A stretch of DNA of 64,000 bases from Rheinheimera maricola (GTDB lineage Bacteria; Pseudomonadota; Gammaproteobacteria; Enterobacterales; Alteromonadaceae). The stretch is from positions 1 through 64,000 of the forward strand of contig NZ_JAERPS020000004.1 of assembly GCF_016918075.2 (NCBI RefSeq). Reading direction: 5' to 3'. A program made the translations under genes and the position numbers. Position 1 is the first letter of the stretch; each line of letters starts with the position of its first letter. Of the stretch, positions 39,983 through 50,689 are shown piece by piece. The notes beneath the pieces are model-generated. The model saw only the letters and a program-made list of their open reading frames with translations. It was not told the origin of the DNA and searched no databases.

Positions 39983-40957
39983 TTATGCCAGTGAAGTAAA
40001 CAATAGATATTGGTAGCCGACAAAGCCACTCAGTAAAAGCAGTCCTTCAAGACGATTAATACGACGAACTTTATTCAGGCGAAAAGACATCAGCAGCATC
40101 AAAAGTGTAGCGCCTATCATGACATAGCTATCACGGCTACCGGCCATCGGATCAAGTACGGCCGGATGAATCACTGCGCCTAGGCCCATTACTGCAAGGA
40201 TATTAAAGATATTTGAGCCAATAATGTTGCCTATCGCCAGATCATCTTCGCCTTTAAGAATGCCTATAATACTTGCTGCTAATTCCGGTAAGCTGGTACC
40301 GATAGCAATAATAGTAAGACCAATAACCAGATCACTTAATCCGGCATACTTGGCAATAGTAACGGCGCCATGCACCAGTAGCTGAGAGCTGGCTAAAAGC
40401 AAAATTAAACCGATAATCAGCCAGGACAACGCTTTTGGCAGTGGGGCATATTCCGGTGTTTCAGCTGTCATTTCGGTAATCAATGGGTCGTCTTTATCTG
40501 CATGCTGACCCAGATAAACCATCAGGACTAAGAATGCACTAAAGGTTAGCAGTAGTGCGATGCCTTCAGGCCGGGTTAAGTTGTTATCGGCGATAAAGTA
40601 GTAACCGAGTAAAGTACAAAACAACACCAATGGATATTCGCGTTTTAATGTTAATGACGATACTGCGATGGGTTTGAGTAGGGCGGCTGCACCTATAACA
40701 AGCAGGATATTGGTGATATTTGAGCCCAAGGCATTACCGACGGATGTATCGAGACGCCCGTGCCATGCTGCGTTAGCGGAGACTAGCATTTCTGGCGCGG
40801 AAGAACCCATTGCCACTATGGTAAGACCGATAACCATTGGCGATATGCCAGCAGAGCGGGCGAGAGAAGACGCACCAAACACAAATCGGTCAGCACTCCA
40901 AAGCAGCAGCACCAAGCCTACAATGACAAAAATTATAGCGAGTAACAAAGGTGACAA
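39983..40957 (-). CDS. yrbG: Calcium/sodium antiporter YrbG
   Basis: An inner-membrane Ca2+/Na+:H+ exchanger-family protein with ten helices in two repeats. The alpha motifs GSSAPEMLVSA and GTSLPELAAS are intact. No ATG lies near the N-terminus: the frame can start at TTG 41023 (346 aa) or at TTG 40957 (324 aa); I prefer 40957 because an AGGAA lies 7-8 bases before it and it fits the family length. First gene of the kds-lpt-rpoN run, divergent from mlaF. Confidence 0.88.
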   Translation of the reverse strand: MSPLLLAIIFVIVGLVLLLWSADRFVFGASSLARSAGISPMVIGLTIVAMGSSAPEMLVSANAAWHGRLDTSVGNALGSNITNILLVIGAAALLKPIAVSSLTLKREYPLVLFCTLLGYYFIADNNLTRPEGIALLLTFSAFLVLMVYLGQHADKDDPLITEMTAETPEYAPLPKALSWLIIGLILLLASSQLLVHGAVTIAKYAGLSDLVIGLTIIAIGTSLPELAASIIGILKGEDDLAIGNIIGSNIFNILAVMGLGAVIHPAVLDPMAGSRDSYVMIGATLLMLLMSFRLNKVRRINRLEGLLLLSGFVGYQYLLFTSLA

Positions 40958-41101
40958 GGTTAAGTTTCCTGCTGTATCAAGCGATGTGTCGGATATTTTC
41001 CAGTTTATTGACCAGAATTGCAAAAAAAGCTGCTAATGGCACAACAGATCTATTTTTAGCACAGTTTGTTACGATTTTTTGTAACGACTTTAGAGCTTAA
41101 C

Positions 41102-41146
41102 ATGTTTACAATAATACAACTTGTTTCAGTTGATAATTGTAAACAT
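41102..41146. promoter_or_regulatory. Inverted repeat between yrbG and mlaF
   Basis: Arms ATGTTTACAAT (41102-41112) and ATTGTAAACAT (41136-41146) are perfectly complementary across a 23-base centre that holds a smaller CAAC/GTTG pair. It could be an operator in the divergent promoter region or a leader hairpin. Confidence 0.55.
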
Positions 41147-41160
41147 ACAGGAATGTATGT
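41143..41160 (+). promoter_or_regulatory. AGGA-loop hairpin, CsrA-site candidate in the mlaF leader
   Basis: A 6-bp stem (ACATAC / GTATGT) with loop AGGAAT. Eleven of twelve positions match the CsrA SELEX consensus RUACARGGAUGU, with the GGA shifted by one place. It sits 54 bases before the proposed mlaF start. Binding is inference. Confidence 0.4.
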
Positions 41161-41169
41161 ATATTGCAA

Positions 41170-41185
41170 GCCAGCTTTTGCTGGC
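41170..41185 (+). promoter_or_regulatory. Small leader hairpin before mlaF
   Basis: A 6-bp stem GCCAGC / GCTGGC with a TTTT loop, about 30 bases before the TTG start. It has no T-run, so it is not a normal terminator. Confidence 0.35.
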
Positions 41186-41213
41186 TGGTAACGCCGGGTG
41201 GAGATTAGGTATT

Positions 41214-42017
41214 TTGACTGACACTATAATTGATATTCAACACCTGACGTTTAAACGTGGTGAGCGCACGATTTATCGTGACCTTAATATGCAGTTTGCC
41301 CGGGGCAAAGTCACCGCTATTATGGGGCCAAGTGGAATTGGTAAAACAACATTGTTGCGCTTAATTGGCGGGCAATTAAAGCCCGACAGCGGCAAAATTT
41401 TGTTTGATGGCCAGAACATTCCAACCTTGAGCAGAGCGCAATTATATCAGGCGCGAAAAAAAATGAGCATGCTGTTCCAAAGTGGTGCTCTGTTTAGTGA
41501 AATGTCGGTGTTTGATAACGTCGCTTTTCCAATTCGTGAACATACACGTTTATCTGAAGACTTGATCAGATTGGTAGTGCTGATGAAGCTGGAGGCTGTT
41601 GGCTTGCGTGGTGCCAGAGATTTGATGCCTGCAGAGCTGTCTGGTGGAATGGCACGCAGGGCGGCACTTGCCCGTGCTATTGCTCTGGACCCCGAACTTA
41701 TAATGTATGACGAACCATTTGCCGGCCAGGATCCCATCTCTATGGGGGTAATAGTTCGGTTAATAAAGTCGTTGAATAATGCGCTTGGTTTGACATCCGT
41801 AGTGGTATCACATGACGTAACTGAAGTGATGAGTATTGCAGACTATGTTTATATAGTGGCAGAGCAATCAGTAATAGGGCACGGCACGCCTGAACAATTG
41901 CGTAAAGACCCATCGGGGTTAGTACAGCAATTTCTGCTGGGCGAAGCAGATGGTGCGGTACCTTTTCATTTCAAAGCTGCGCCTTACGAGCAGGAACTTA
42001 TGGAGTTAAACCGGTGA
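41214..42017 (+). CDS. mlaF: Phospholipid transport ABC ATPase MlaF
   Basis: ATPase of the MlaFEDB complex that moves phospholipids between outer and inner membranes. Walker [11 protein letters not shown]-loop LFQSGALF, signature [15 protein letters not shown] and Walker [14 protein letters not shown] start at TTG 41214 because the protein then has 267 aa and aligns with E. coli MlaF (269). In-frame ATGs at 41121 and 41157 would add 31 or 19 residues not expected in the family. The 3' end overlaps mlaE by 4 bp. Confidence 0.93.
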   Translation: MTDTIIDIQHLTFKRGERTIYRDLNMQFARGKVTAIMGPSGIGKTTLLRLIGGQLKPDSGKILFDGQNIPTLSRAQLYQARKKMSMLFQSGALFSEMSVFDNVAFPIREHTRLSEDLIRLVVLMKLEAVGLRGARDLMPAELSGGMARRAALARAIALDPELIMYDEPFAGQDPISMGVIVRLIKSLNNALGLTSVVVSHDVTEVMSIADYVYIVAEQSVIGHGTPEQLRKDPSGLVQQFLLGEADGAVPFHFKAAPYEQELMELNR

Positions 42018-42796
42018 TTGCCGAAAAGTTACAGCAGTTGGGTGCAGCAACAATTAATAGTATTACTGGCTTTGGCCGAGCCGGAATTATGTTATTCGGC
42101 GCAGTCGTTGGCGTCCCTAATCTGCGTAAGGGGCTGCCATTACTGATTAAACAGTTGTACGTAATTGGCGTGTTGTCACTGTTGATTATTTTGGTATCAG
42201 GCTTGTTTATCGGCATGGTGCTGGCATTGCAGGGTTATACCGTGCTAGTGAAGTTTGGTGCTGAGCAGATGTTAGGGCCCTTGGTCGCACTAAGTTTGTT
42301 AAGAGAATTAGGCCCGGTTGTTGCGGCCTTGCTATTTGCTGGTAGGGCAGGCAGTGCACTGACAGCGGAAATTGGCCTGATGAAAGCAACAGAGCAATTG
42401 TCCAGTATGGAAATGATGGCGGTTGACCCGCTGCGGCGTATCATCGCACCGCGGTTTTGGGCGGGCGTAATCAGTTTACCGTTGCTGGCCATGATTTTTA
42501 CCGCTGTGGGTATTCTTGGTGGCCATTTGGTAGGTGTTGACTGGCTAGGTGTCGATGGCGGCGGATATTGGTCAGCGATGCAAGCCAATGTTGACTTGTA
42601 TGAAGATGTTATTAACGGCGTGATAAAAAGCATGGTGTTCGCGCTTATTGTGACTTGGATTGCCTTACATAAAGGCTATGACGCGGTGCCAACCTCAGAA
42701 GGGATTAGCCGCGCAACAACCCAAACTGTGGTCACCGCGTCTTTGGCTGTGCTGGGGTTTGACTTTATATTAACTGCATTAATGTTTGGTGGATAA
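42014..42796 (+). CDS. mlaE: Phospholipid transport permease MlaE
   Basis: A 260-aa permease (MlaE/Ttg2B family) with five to six helices and the conserved [20 protein letters not shown] and [13 protein letters not shown] segments that contact MlaF. The start is GTG in a GTGA overlap with mlaF. It ends one base before the mlaD start. Confidence 0.95.
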   Translation: MIAEKLQQLGAATINSITGFGRAGIMLFGAVVGVPNLRKGLPLLIKQLYVIGVLSLLIILVSGLFIGMVLALQGYTVLVKFGAEQMLGPLVALSLLRELGPVVAALLFAGRAGSALTAEIGLMKATEQLSSMEMMAVDPLRRIIAPRFWAGVISLPLLAMIFTAVGILGGHLVGVDWLGVDGGGYWSAMQANVDLYEDVINGVIKSMVFALIVTWIALHKGYDAVPTSEGISRATTQTVVTASLAVLGFDFILTALMFGG

Positions 42797-42797
42797 C

Positions 42798-43262
42798 ATG
42801 ACCACGCGGAAAATTGAAATTTTAGTCGGCGGCTTTATTGTGTTGGCGGTAGCAGCGTTTTTAATGCTGTCGCTCAAAGTGGCGAATAGCGGCATGGGTG
42901 GTAGTAGTGAAAGCTATCAACTGCATGCCAAGTTTGACAATATCGGCGGCCTGAAAGTGCGCTCTCCAGTAAAAGTCGGTGGCGTGGTCGTGGGCCGCGT
43001 ATCCTCAATAGCACTAGATACAACCTATTACACGCCGGTGGTAACATTGGATATTAACAGCGATTACAGTAATTTCCCCGAAACTAGCAGTTTAGCAATA
43101 CTGACGTCCGGTTTGCTGGGGGAGCAATATTTAGGTTTACAGCCAGGCTTTGTTGATGAGACGGTTGAAATCCTGGCAAATGGTGACTACATCGAAGACA
43201 CCAAGTCGGCATTGGTTCTGGAAGAGCTGATTGGCCAATTCTTATTCAATCGTGGGAACTAA
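42798..43262 (+). CDS. mlaD: MCE-domain lipid-binding protein MlaD
   Basis: A 154-aa inner-membrane-anchored MCE protein that forms a hexameric lipid channel in the periplasm. One N-terminal helix (about 8-26), then an MCE domain (FDNIGGLKVRSPVKVGGVVVG, LTSGLLGEQYLGL). I start at ATG 42798; the frame from TTG 42786 overlaps mlaE. Confidence 0.94.
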   Translation: MTTRKIEILVGGFIVLAVAAFLMLSLKVANSGMGGSSESYQLHAKFDNIGGLKVRSPVKVGGVVVGRVSSIALDTTYYTPVVTLDINSDYSNFPETSSLAILTSGLLGEQYLGLQPGFVDETVEILANGDYIEDTKSALVLEELIGQFLFNRGN

Positions 43263-43264
43263 CA

Positions 43265-43927
43265 ATGAAAATATATGCATTTGTCCTAGCAGTAGTGTTC
43301 GCCGCTTTTGCGTGGTCGGTTAATGCTGCCGCTACTGCAGCTGAGACGACGAGCTACAGTGACCCTTATAAAATGATGGAGGTGTTGGCCGATAACACTT
43401 TTAGCCGTATTGCCCGAGATCAGGGAAAAATAGCGGCTAATCCAGAAGTATTGCGCGATATCGTTAACGAAGAACTAGTCCCCTATATTGATAGCCGTTA
43501 TGCCGCGTTGCGGGTGATTGGTAACAGTGCTGATTTGCGTAACACGCCAAAAGAAGATTTGCTGGCGTTTGTTGATGCTTTTCAAGGTTATATGATAGCT
43601 ACCTATGCTGGCGTATTTACACAATACCGCGACCAGAAAGTGATGATAGAACCGTCACCAATGGCTATTGCCGAGCAAAAAATTATCACGGTAAAGACGC
43701 GTGTAATTGACCCGGGTAAGCCCGATATTAATATTGATTTCAAGTTACGCCGCGGTCGCGATACTGAAAACTGGCTGGTGTTTGATATGGTGGCTGAGGG
43801 TATCTCGCTGCTTGACAGCAAAAGGGCTGAACTTAGCAATCTGATCCGGCAACAAGGCTTAAACAGTGTTACCTTATTACTGGAAGAAAAAGCTAAAGCG
43901 CCAATAACACGGGCGGAAGAAAAGTGA
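43265..43927 (+). CDS. mlaC: Periplasmic phospholipid-binding protein MlaC
   Basis: A 220-aa exported shuttle that carries phospholipid between MlaA and MlaFEDB. Signal peptide about 1-22 (VVFAAFAWSVNAAA); the fold motifs MMEVLADNTFSRIA and LVFDMVAEGISLLDSKRAEL are present. Located 2 bp after mlaD; the stop overlaps mlaB by 4 bp. Confidence 0.93.
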   Translation: MKIYAFVLAVVFAAFAWSVNAAATAAETTSYSDPYKMMEVLADNTFSRIARDQGKIAANPEVLRDIVNEELVPYIDSRYAALRVIGNSADLRNTPKEDLLAFVDAFQGYMIATYAGVFTQYRDQKVMIEPSPMAIAEQKIITVKTRVIDPGKPDINIDFKLRRGRDTENWLVFDMVAEGISLLDSKRAELSNLIRQQGLNSVTLLLEEKAKAPITRAEEK

Positions 43928-44223
43928 CACTGCGGATTGTTAAACAAGACGGCAGTTTGCATTTTACCGGTACACTTAACCGTGATACGTTAATGCAGTA
44001 TTCACCATTTACCCTGTTAAATGACGCCAGTGGCACCCTACGGTTCGACTTGTCTGGCTTAAGCGCCATTGACACGGCTGGACTGGCTTGGGTGATCAAA
44101 CAATTGGCAGTGGCACAACAAAAGGGTGTTACAGTAAAACTGTGTAATGTGCCGCAGCAACTGTTATCATTGGCCGATGTTAGTGCTGTCAGGCCTTTGT
44201 TGCCTGTGATGGATGAAGGTTAA
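43924..44223 (+). CDS. mlaB: STAS-domain protein MlaB
   Basis: A 99-aa cytosolic STAS protein that binds MlaF and supports assembly and activity of the transporter. The conserved LSGLSAIDTAGLAWVIKQL helix carries the motif usually contacting MlaF. The start is GTG in a GTGA overlap with mlaC. Confidence 0.91.
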   Translation: MTLRIVKQDGSLHFTGTLNRDTLMQYSPFTLLNDASGTLRFDLSGLSAIDTAGLAWVIKQLAVAQQKGVTVKLCNVPQQLLSLADVSAVRPLLPVMDEG

Positions 44224-44226
44224 AAA

Positions 44227-44484
44227 TTGGAAATAAAACAAATTGAACAGTTGCTGACCGAGCAATTGCAGTTAGCTGAAGTTAAAGTGACAGCGGAAGG
44301 GTCGCATTATGCGGTTCTTGCTGTAGGCGATTGCTTTGACGCCGTAAGTCGGGTGAAACAGCAACAAATGGTATATGCGCCGTTAATGGCCGCAATTGCC
44401 GATGGCTCAATCCATGCCGTTAGCATTAAGACCTTTACCCCACAGCAGTGGCGTAGAGAAAAACTTCTTAACTCTCCGATGTAA
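44227..44484 (+). CDS. ibaG: BolA-family protein IbaG
   Basis: An 85-aa BolA-like protein (YrbA) thought to work with glutaredoxins in iron-sulfur and acid-stress biology. It has the family's GSHYAVLAVGDCFD and RVKQQQMVYAPL segments. The start is TTG 44227 with a GAAGG about 6 bases upstream. It lies between mlaB and murA as in E. coli. Confidence 0.9.
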   Translation: MEIKQIEQLLTEQLQLAEVKVTAEGSHYAVLAVGDCFDAVSRVKQQQMVYAPLMAAIADGSIHAVSIKTFTPQQWRREKLLNSPM

Positions 44485-45761
<1,277 letters not shown>

Positions 45762-45763
<2 letters not shown>

Positions 45764-46844
45764 ATCGTTGAAATTCTTTCGTTACTGCCGTTAGTTTCAT
45801 GCGCTGATTGTTGCGATCAATAGTAAGTGATACTTCAGTGTTGGGTGTTGTTTCTGCAATCATATTCAGCGCTTGTTGCACGCTATCAAAGCGTCTGTTG
45901 TCAATTTCTAGTATGATATCACCCACTTGTATCCCTGCTTCCGCTGCTGGTCCGCCGGCATTTACGGCTGTAATACTAAAACCGTATAGAGTTTGACCAG
46001 AAGAAATAAGCCGATCGCCTGCAGCATTCACCACAGCGTCGCCAGCAACTCCCAGATGGCTGCGTGTAACACGACCATGCTTAATCAGTTTTTGCATTAC
46101 GTTTAAAGCTAGCCGATAGGGGATAGCGAAGAAAATTCCCTGAATATCCTGATTTTCCATTTGAAATGCTGCTGCATTGATGCCGACCAGGGTGCCATTG
46201 CTATTGACCAGTGCACCTCCCGAGTTACCGCGGTTTATCGCAGCATCCATGCGCATAAAGTCGATATAACCCCGAGAGCTCAAGCCGGTATTGCCGTTGG
46301 CGCTGATAATGCCTTGCGTAATCGTTTGCCCCAGGTTTAGCGGATTACCAATAGCTAATACCAGATCGCCGACTTGTGGTTCTAACGCGGGATCTTGCGG
46401 TATGACCGGTAGATTTTCTGCTTGAACATACAATACCGCTAAATCAGTGAGTTCGTCCTGACCAATAAGTACGGCTTCCAACCAACGACCATCCTGCAGC
46501 GCAACTTCGATGTAATCCGCGCCGTACACCACATGATAATTCGTCAGAATATACCCTTGGGCGCTCATTAACACTCCGGAACCTAGCTCCTGACGTTCGA
46601 TAGTTCTTGGGCGCAATGAACGTGGGTCTACCAAGGTACTGCGGGTATACACATTGACCACAGCAGGAGCTGCTTTTCGCACTGCCCGGGCATAACTGAT
46701 GGGCTGATCTTGTTCTTTTTGCGCAGTGTCAGCGAACCATGGCACTGTGATTGAGTTGAATGAAGGCACCACTAAAATAAGCAAAAACGCTAAAGCCAGG
46801 CCATAGGCAATGCTTTTAAGCAGAAACAAGATAAATTTAGCCAC
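45762..46844 (-). CDS. degS: Site-1 serine endoprotease DegS
   Basis: A 360-aa inner-membrane periplasmic protease that cleaves RseA to start the sigma-E envelope response. One N-terminal helix (about 6-30), trypsin-like domain with His in NYHVV, Asp in LTDLAVL and Ser in NRGNSGG, then a single PDZ domain. I prefer GTG 46844, where the protein aligns with E. coli DegS (355 aa). The longer ATG at 46889 would place the start just after a hairpin and adds 15 residues. Confidence 0.9.
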
Positions 46845-46895
46845 GGGATCTACGTTAATTGCCGGGTAATAATAGCGCAAGCATAGCATTAATAT

Positions 46896-46930
46896 GGTTT
46901 AAGCAGTAGCGAATAGCTACTGCTTAAACC
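46896..46930 (-). terminator. Hairpin between degQ and degS
   Basis: A perfect 15-bp stem with a 5-base loop starts 8 bp after the degQ stop. Without a T-run it is more likely a 3' stabiliser or processing site than a strong terminator. Confidence 0.6.
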
Positions 46931-46937
46931 TTTGCTA

Positions 46938-48290
46938 TCAGCGGATTAACACATACAAATTAGTATTGCCGCGTTGAATGTTGATAGCGGCTACACCGCT
47001 GCGCTTTTCCAGTACGGTGCGCAATTCTGCCAGATTGGCGATGCGCTGGCGATTGACTCCAACGATCACATCATCTGGCAATAAGCCAATCTGGGCAGCT
47101 GCGGAGTTGCTGGCAACGGTTTCAATTTTCACACCACCGCCATCATTATTAGATAATTCAGCGCCGTCGAGCATAGGATGTATCTGATTTGCAGCCACCT
47201 GAGCACTGGATGATTGCCGCAGCGTTACCGTTACAGTACGCTCACTACCATCGCGCAGTATACCCAGTGTCGCTTCACGTCCGGCGCCAAGCGTAGCAAC
47301 CTTGGCGCGCAGCTCAATGAAGGAGCTAATTTTATTGCCATTCATGCTGACAATCACATCACCCGATTTTAAGCCTGCAGCGGCAGCCGCACTATCTGGC
47401 AGTACCTCGTTGACAAAAGCACCTCGGCTGACTTTCAGGTTCATCGCTTCGGTGAGCTCAGAGTTTACATCCTGGCCTCTGATCCCCAGGCTGCCACGGC
47501 GGATCTCGCCATGTTCGACAATTTGATCGACCAGGTTCTTCATCATGTTGGCCGGAATGGCGAAGCCTATGCCGATATTGCCGCCGTTAGGCCCCAAAAT
47601 AGCAGTGTTAATACCAATAAGTTCACCGCGCAAGTTAACCAGTGCGCCACCAGAATTGCCGCTGTTAATTGCGGCGTCGGTTTGAATAAAATCCTCCAAA
47701 CCTTCAATACCCAGGCCACCACGGCCCAGCGCACTGATAATGCCTGAGGTGACGGTTTGTTCAAGCCCAAAGGGGTTGCCGATGGCAATAGCAAAATCAC
47801 CAACCCGAATTTTGTCGGAATTGGCTAGTGGAATTTGTACCAGATTTTTTGCTTCTATTTGCAGCAATGCAATATCGCTTTCCGGATCGGCGCCAAGCTT
47901 TTTGGCTTTAAATGTGCGGCCGTCTTTTAGCCGCACTTCAATATCGTTGGCATCCTGAATTACGTGGTTATTAGTAACGATATAACCTTTGCTTGCGTCA
48001 ATTACTACTCCCGATCCAAGTCCCTTGAATGGGCGTTCTTCACGGTATTCATTTGGTCCGCGTTGGCCGAAGAAATAACGGAAAGCCTCCGGCAGTCGCT
48101 GACGCACCTCACGGCTACCCTCAACAGAAATGTGCACAACGGCTGGGGTGGCCTGTTCCAGCATGGGTGCTAGCGTTGGCATTTCTTGCTGATTGGAGAA
48201 AAACGGTATCCGGGCCTCGGCCGGTGCAGCAGCTGTCAACATCAAACTGGCAGCGACTGCAGCGCCAACTAATGACAATTTCTTATTCAT
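46938..48290 (-). CDS. degQ: Periplasmic serine endoprotease of the DegQ/DegP family
   Basis: A 450-aa Do-type protease and chaperone. Signal peptide about 1-26 (LTAAAPAEA), protease domain with His in TNNHVI, Asp in ESDIALL and Ser in NSGNSGG, then two PDZ domains (about 260-350, 365-450). The short LA loop region and length favour DegQ over DegP. Placement beside degS matches gammaproteobacteria. The hairpin between the genes suggests separate mRNAs or differential decay. Confidence 0.93.
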   Translation of the reverse strand: MNKKLSLVGAAVAASLMLTAAAPAEARIPFFSNQQEMPTLAPMLEQATPAVVHISVEGSREVRQRLPEAFRYFFGQRGPNEYREERPFKGLGSGVVIDASKGYIVTNNHVIQDANDIEVRLKDGRTFKAKKLGADPESDIALLQIEAKNLVQIPLANSDKIRVGDFAIAIGNPFGLEQTVTSGIISALGRGGLGIEGLEDFIQTDAAINSGNSGGALVNLRGELIGINTAILGPNGGNIGIGFAIPANMMKNLVDQIVEHGEIRRGSLGIRGQDVNSELTEAMNLKVSRGAFVNEVLPDSAAAAAGLKSGDVIVSMNGNKISSFIELRAKVATLGAGREATLGILRDGSERTVTVTLRQSSSAQVAANQIHPMLDGAELSNNDGGGVKIETVASNSAAAQIGLLPDDVIVGVNRQRIANLAELRTVLEKRSGVAAINIQRGNTNLYVLIR

Positions 48291-48378
48291 AGCGTGATAG
48301 TCTCCTCTTTAAAATATGCGACTAAGAACATGTCGTAATAAAAAAAGTTCAGCTATTACTCTGAGTTTATGTAACAAA

Positions 48379-48828
48379 TTATTCCGTTGTTTTAGCGATA
48401 TGCTGTTCTTTGATAAGGCCGCTTGACTGACCAGAGTAATCTTTCGGCTGTTGCTCGGCAGTAGAATAGACCCGGCGCTTTTCATCAATCTGATTTAACG
48501 ATTGTCTGATATAAGCTGCAGTATCACCTGACAGGTAGTTCAGGTCTTGTTTTGTCGACTCGGTAGGTCGTTCTACCAGCTGCATTTTTGAATCAGCAAT
48601 ATGCCGGGCAATACGGGAGTAGTTGTCTTGCAGTTGGCTCATTAATTGATTAGTGGTTTCCAGATGACTGGAAACATCCTGACGATATTTTGCCAGTTGT
48701 TGCTGGCTTTCTTCCAGTTCTAGCTGGAGCTTGTGCTGATTAAACTGTCTTAATGTCAGGGCGCGCGCAAGTACAGCGCCAATGACTAAACCGGCACCAA
48801 GCCATGCGGCAGCATACATATATTCCAT
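48379..48828 (-). CDS. zapG: YhcB/ZapG-like cell-division protein
   Basis: A 149-aa DUF1043 protein: one N-terminal helix (about 5-22), then a coiled coil (about 30-90) and a polar tail. In E. coli YhcB (ZapG) links envelope growth and division. It is divergent from zapE and 88 bp from degQ. Confidence 0.9.
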   Translation of the reverse strand: MEYMYAAAWLGAGLVIGAVLARALTLRQFNQHKLQLELEESQQQLAKYRQDVSSHLETTNQLMSQLQDNYSRIARHIADSKMQLVERPTESTKQDLNYLSGDTAAYIRQSLNQIDEKRRVYSTAEQQPKDYSGQSSGLIKEQHIAKTTE

Positions 48829-48953
48829 AACAACTCCTACGGGGGTAAATTAAGCGATAAGTGTAACCTAAGTTCTTATGTAAGGTGGTAAGGCATGTTA
48901 CAATTGTGTCTCATATTTAAGGCCAGCTGCTGGCGCTTTCAAGTATTATTCCA

Positions 48954-50045
48954 ATGACACCAGTGCAAAAATATCAACAGGACTTAGCGCGTACTGATTT
49001 TCAGTATGATGCTGCTCAAGAATTTGCTGTTGCTCAGCTACAGCGGTTATATGACGACTTGGTATCAACCAAATCAGTTAACGTCAGCTGGTGGCGTAAG
49101 TTCATTGGCAGGCCGGTTTTAAGCCAGCCGGTTATGGGTTTGTACTTTTGGGGTGGGGTTGGACGGGGAAAAACCTATTTGGTGGACACCTTTTACGAGT
49201 GCTTACCGACAACACGTAAAATGCGCATTCACTTCCACCGCTTTATGCATCGTGTGCATGAAGAGTTAAAGCAGCTTAAGGGTGTTAGCGATCCCTTGGA
49301 CAAAGTGGCCGACAAATTTAAGCGGGAAGTTGATATTCTGTGCTTTGACGAGTTCTTTGTCTCAGACATTACCGATGCAATGATCCTGGGCACGCTGATG
49401 CACGCTCTGTTTGCTCGTGGCATAACTTTAGTGGCAACCTCCAACATTGAGCCAGATGGCTTGTATCGTAATGGGTTGCAACGAGCCCGCTTTTTACCGG
49501 CAATTGCGCTGATAAAGCAACACACCCAGATTATAAATGTCGACAGCGGTATTGATTACCGCCTGCGCACTTTGGAAAAAGCGGAAATCTATCACGCACC
49601 GTTAGACACGGCCGCTGAAATTAATCTGCTGCAATATTTTAATGCGTTGTCAACTGAGCCTCGCCAGCAAGACATTCATATAGAGGTTGCCAATCGTAAG
49701 TTGCACGCGCGATATGAGGCTGATGGTGTGGTGTGGTTTGGCTTTAAAGAACTATGTGAAACAGCGCGCAGTCAATATGACTACATGGAGTTAAGTCGAT
49801 GTTATCACACAGTATTGCTGTCTGGGGTGAAAGCTATGGGGCGGCAGAATGACGATGTTGCACGGCGTTTTATTGCCTTGGTTGATGAATTTTATGACCG
49901 GAGTGTAAAGCTAATTATTTCTGCTGAAACCCAGCTGGAACAGTTGTATAGCGATGGTATTCTTAGTTTTGAGTTTAAACGCTGTATTAGCCGGCTGCAG
50001 GAAATGCAATCTCATGATTATTTGGCTAAAGCCCACTTACCTTAA
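48954..50045 (+). CDS. zapE: Cell-division ATPase ZapE
   Basis: A 363-aa AAA-type ATPase (YhcM/AFG1 family) that acts on the Z-ring during division. Walker A GGVGRGKT is near 65-72; Walker B ILCFDEFFVSD follows, with TSNIEPDGLYR as sensor. The family pattern is complete. Immediately upstream of rplM but with its own 3' gap of about 200 bp. Confidence 0.93.
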   Translation: MTPVQKYQQDLARTDFQYDAAQEFAVAQLQRLYDDLVSTKSVNVSWWRKFIGRPVLSQPVMGLYFWGGVGRGKTYLVDTFYECLPTTRKMRIHFHRFMHRVHEELKQLKGVSDPLDKVADKFKREVDILCFDEFFVSDITDAMILGTLMHALFARGITLVATSNIEPDGLYRNGLQRARFLPAIALIKQHTQIINVDSGIDYRLRTLEKAEIYHAPLDTAAEINLLQYFNALSTEPRQQDIHIEVANRKLHARYEADGVVWFGFKELCETARSQYDYMELSRCYHTVLLSGVKAMGRQNDDVARRFIALVDEFYDRSVKLIISAETQLEQLYSDGILSFEFKRCISRLQEMQSHDYLAKAHLP

Positions 50046-50106
50046 AAATTTTCTACTTAAGTAAGAAAAATCGCTTAAGAATGCTGATTTTTGCAATTGG
50101 TTAATA

Positions 50107-50248
50107 TATAATCCGCGCCCGGCCTACGTTACAGCCTAATACTGCCGTTAGCCCGGTGGTTTTTGTACTCGAAGGGGTACGCTAACGACACAAGCTGCAT
50201 CAGCCCTGCGCTGTGTCAGGTGTAACTAAGTTATTTTTGGATAGATAA
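50107..50248 (+). promoter_or_regulatory. Promoter and leader of rplM-rpsI
   Basis: A perfect TATAAT (50107-50112) with a weak -35 (CTGATT, 17-bp spacing) precedes a leader of about 135 bases that has complementary stretches. In E. coli the L13 leader is the target of autogenous repression by L13; the same role here is inferred. Confidence 0.6.
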
Positions 50249-50677
50249 ATGAAAACTTTTACTGCTAAGCCAGAAAGCGTAACTCGCGACTGGTATGTTG
50301 TTGATGCGACTGGTAAAACGCTGGGACGTATTGCAACAGAAATCGCTGCCCGTTTACGTGGCAAGCATAAGCCAGAATATACTCCACACGTTGATACCGG
50401 TGATTACATCATCGTGGTAAACGCGGAAAAAGTGGCAGTTACTGGCAACAAAGCACAGAACAAAATGTATTATTCTCACACTGGCTTCCCTGGCGGCATT
50501 AAGGAAATCAGCTTTGAGAAATTGATCGCGAAGAAACCAGAAATGGTTCTGGAACTTGCTATTAAAGGCATGTTACCAAAAGGTCCACTGGGCCGCGCTA
50601 TGTTCCGTAAGTTGAAAGTTTACGCCGGCGCCGAGCATCAGCATGCTGCTCAGCAACCGCAAGTATTAGATATTTAA
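50249..50677 (+). CDS. rplM: 50S ribosomal protein L13
   Basis: A 142-aa early-assembly large-subunit protein. It shows the family motifs [22 protein letters not shown] and MLPKGPLGR and ends in a normal tail. First of two genes with rpsI, 12 bp apart. Confidence 0.97.
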   Translation: MKTFTAKPESVTRDWYVVDATGKTLGRIATEIAARLRGKHKPEYTPHVDTGDYIIVVNAEKVAVTGNKAQNKMYYSHTGFPGGIKEISFEKLIAKKPEMVLELAIKGMLPKGPLGRAMFRKLKVYAGAEHQHAAQQPQVLDI

Positions 50678-50689
50678 TCGGAGCATAAC

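Noticed and set aside
41121..41213. Upstream ATGs as mlaF starts
   Set aside because: They extend MlaF beyond its family length and include the inverted repeat and leader hairpins.
46845..46889. ATG 46889 as the degS start
   Set aside because: It lies 6 bases after a stable hairpin, lacks a ribosome site and adds residues absent from DegS.
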